Shown piece after piece: positions 36,102-36,972 of a stretch of DNA of 36,972 nt (positions within the stretch are counted from its first letter, which is position 1; each line of letters opens with the position of its first letter). A program made the translations under genes and the position numbers. Under the pieces are notes generated by a model. That model worked only from the letters and a program-made list of their open reading frames with translations. It made no database searches and was not told the origin of the DNA. The stretch is from PVC group bacterium (GTDB taxonomy: Bacteria; Verrucomicrobiota; Kiritimatiellia; UBA8416): the NCBI GenBank assembly GCA_003567005.1, contig PXBF01000181.1:1-36972 (forward strand). The letters are read 5' to 3'.

Positions 36102-36659
36102 ATGCCGGATACGATGATTCCACAATTCAGATTTGCAGATGGGGAGCTGGTTGTGGACAGCAGGTTCGGTGAGATGCGGCTGCGTTGGCTACCGGAACCG
36201 CATGCGGTTGAACGCGGTCATGCGAGCAAAAGGTTGAAGCCGTTCTGGCCGGAATTCTGCATTGTACGGGATGAGGAGGGATCGGAAGACCGAGGGCGGA
36301 ATTCGGACGGCGGATGCGTGGAAGAGGAACCGCAGAACACGCAGAATACACAGAAAAAGGTGATTCACCGCGAAGACGCGAAGGACGCAAAGGGTGGGGG
36401 AAGAGTTGAGGCCGGAAGTCCGGTGTCAGAGGTCGGTGGTCAGAGGGCGGAAGGTGAGTTGGGGAGGGAGGTTGCCTTCCAGGCGCTACGTGCACAGATA
36501 CCGGATGATGTGGCGGCATGTGGCGCGCGGTTTTCGAGTCATCAGTGGCCGGTAATGCTGATGGTGCATAACCAGCCGCTCGCCGCACGATCAGGGGATG
36601 CATACAGTATGCGCGGAGGTAACAGAGGGATTCCTGCGCTTCTCGGCTTCGCGCGGTAA
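36102..36659 (+). pseudogene. Gene fragment interrupted by dispersed repeats
   Basis: The frame starts convincingly (MPDTMIPQFRFADGELVVDSRFGEMRLRWLPEP) and, after an interruption, continues with AFQALRAQIPDDVAACGARFSSHQWPVMLM, a pattern seen in hypothetical PVC proteins. Between, about 36280-36470, the sequence is repeat-derived: PQNTQNTQ and HREDAKDAKG are well-known translations of dispersed intergenic repeats. After residue ~165 (about 36595) the frame runs out of frame over a DUF2237 gene, so the natural 3' end is missing. It is likely non-functional. No function is known. Confidence 0.5.
36325..36400. repeat. Dispersed repeat units inside an ORF
   Basis: Two motif types lie side by side: CGCAGAACACGCAGAATACA, and ACCGCGAAGACGCGAAGGAC followed by GCAAAGG. 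Both are familiar from spurious protein predictions in PVC and other environmental genomes, where they occur as intergenic repeats. A third, GTCGG/AGTCCGG-rich type follows at about 36412-36460. Confidence 0.6.
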
Positions 36660-36852
36660 TGATTTATCTACACCCATGCCGGAATATGACTTTTCCGGTC
36701 TCAAGCCCGGAGATCACTGGTGCCTGTGTGTACAGCGCTGGGTAGAAGCGTATCAGGCGGGCTGTGCCCCGAAGGTTGATCTGAACGCGACGCACATATC
36801 GGTACTCGAATGGGTGGATCTGGAAACGCTGCGCAAATTCAGTTTGGAATAA
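36598..36852 (+). pseudogene. DUF2237 protein, missing its N-terminus
   Basis: The 84 codons match the DUF2237 family strongly: HTVCAEVTEGFLRFSASRG, NDLSTPMPEY, GLKPGDHWCLC and ATHISVLEW. The family normally has about 35 more N-terminal residues (NVLG..L.PC...TGF.R.GCC.TG..D.G). Here only PHDQG precedes MHTVC in frame, and stop codons lie just before (about 36553). The break is near 36570-36595, where the previous fragment also ends, marking a rearrangement junction. The function of the family is unknown. Confidence 0.7.
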
Positions 36853-36885
36853 TACCACCTTCTACAACTTTCCGGTATAAACCGC

Positions 36886-36906
36886 CCACCGACCTTGTGT
36901 CGGTGG
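36886..36906 (+). terminator. Hairpin after the DUF2237 fragment
   Basis: CCACCGAC and GTCGGTGG form a perfect 8-bp stem with a 5-base loop, 33 bp after the stop. There is no T-tract, so it is at best a weak or Rho-assisted terminator. The remainder of the window to 36972 shows nothing else. Confidence 0.3.
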
Positions 36907-36972
36907 AGGTAAACGTTGCGGTAAAGCTGCTGGCATCTCTCAACTTTCTTCACCACCGACGTCCCGACTCTC

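Overview
The window is bacterial chromosome, most plausibly from the PVC superphylum and probably Kiritimatiellota or a close relative. This is inferred from the gene mix, since no marker gene is present: a type I sulfatase next to GH78 and GH2 enzymes, a very large secreted protein built from Ig-like, glycine-rich, YDG/MBG and InlB-like modules with an 'FFRL' tail, a DUF4175 membrane protein, and dispersed intergenic repeats.

Layout. 1-998 has no convincing gene but holds a 12-bp tandem repeat with inverted copies. 999-9086 encodes one 2,695-residue secreted protein with a transglutaminase-like core and an internal 954-bp tandem duplication; it is visibly richer in G+C than its neighbours. 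9087-9450 is a repeat-bearing spacer. 9451-20116 is a five-gene, same-strand glycan operon: GH2 beta-mannosidase, two different GH78 alpha-L-rhamnosidases, an S1 sulfatase and an M28 peptidase. None has a signal peptide, so final breakdown of a rhamnose- and mannose-containing sulfated glycan or glycopeptide probably happens inside the cell. 20311-23883 encodes a DUF4175 membrane/coiled-coil protein.

23930-27752 is the most unusual block: a possible small peptide ORF, a divergent flavoprotein (FadH/OYE-like barrel fused to a GltD-like FAD/NAD(P) half) and a YcaO-family protein, joined by 4-bp GTGA and ATGA overlaps. YcaO enzymes activate peptide backbone amides with ATP, so this may be an undescribed peptide or protein modification module. 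It ends at a 182-bp element with perfect 20-bp terminal inverted repeats, which supply the stop codons of both converging genes. On the minus strand follow an FmdB-type zinc ribbon, holA and a lipoprotein.

From a tRNA-Arg(CCU) at 30551 to the end, the region looks rearranged: short fragments, truncated genes and junctions are mixed with an intact DUF4143 ATPase, a two-gene membrane-protein cassette, a zincin-like pseudogene with in-frame stops, an ORF interrupted by dispersed repeats, and a 5'-truncated DUF2237 gene.
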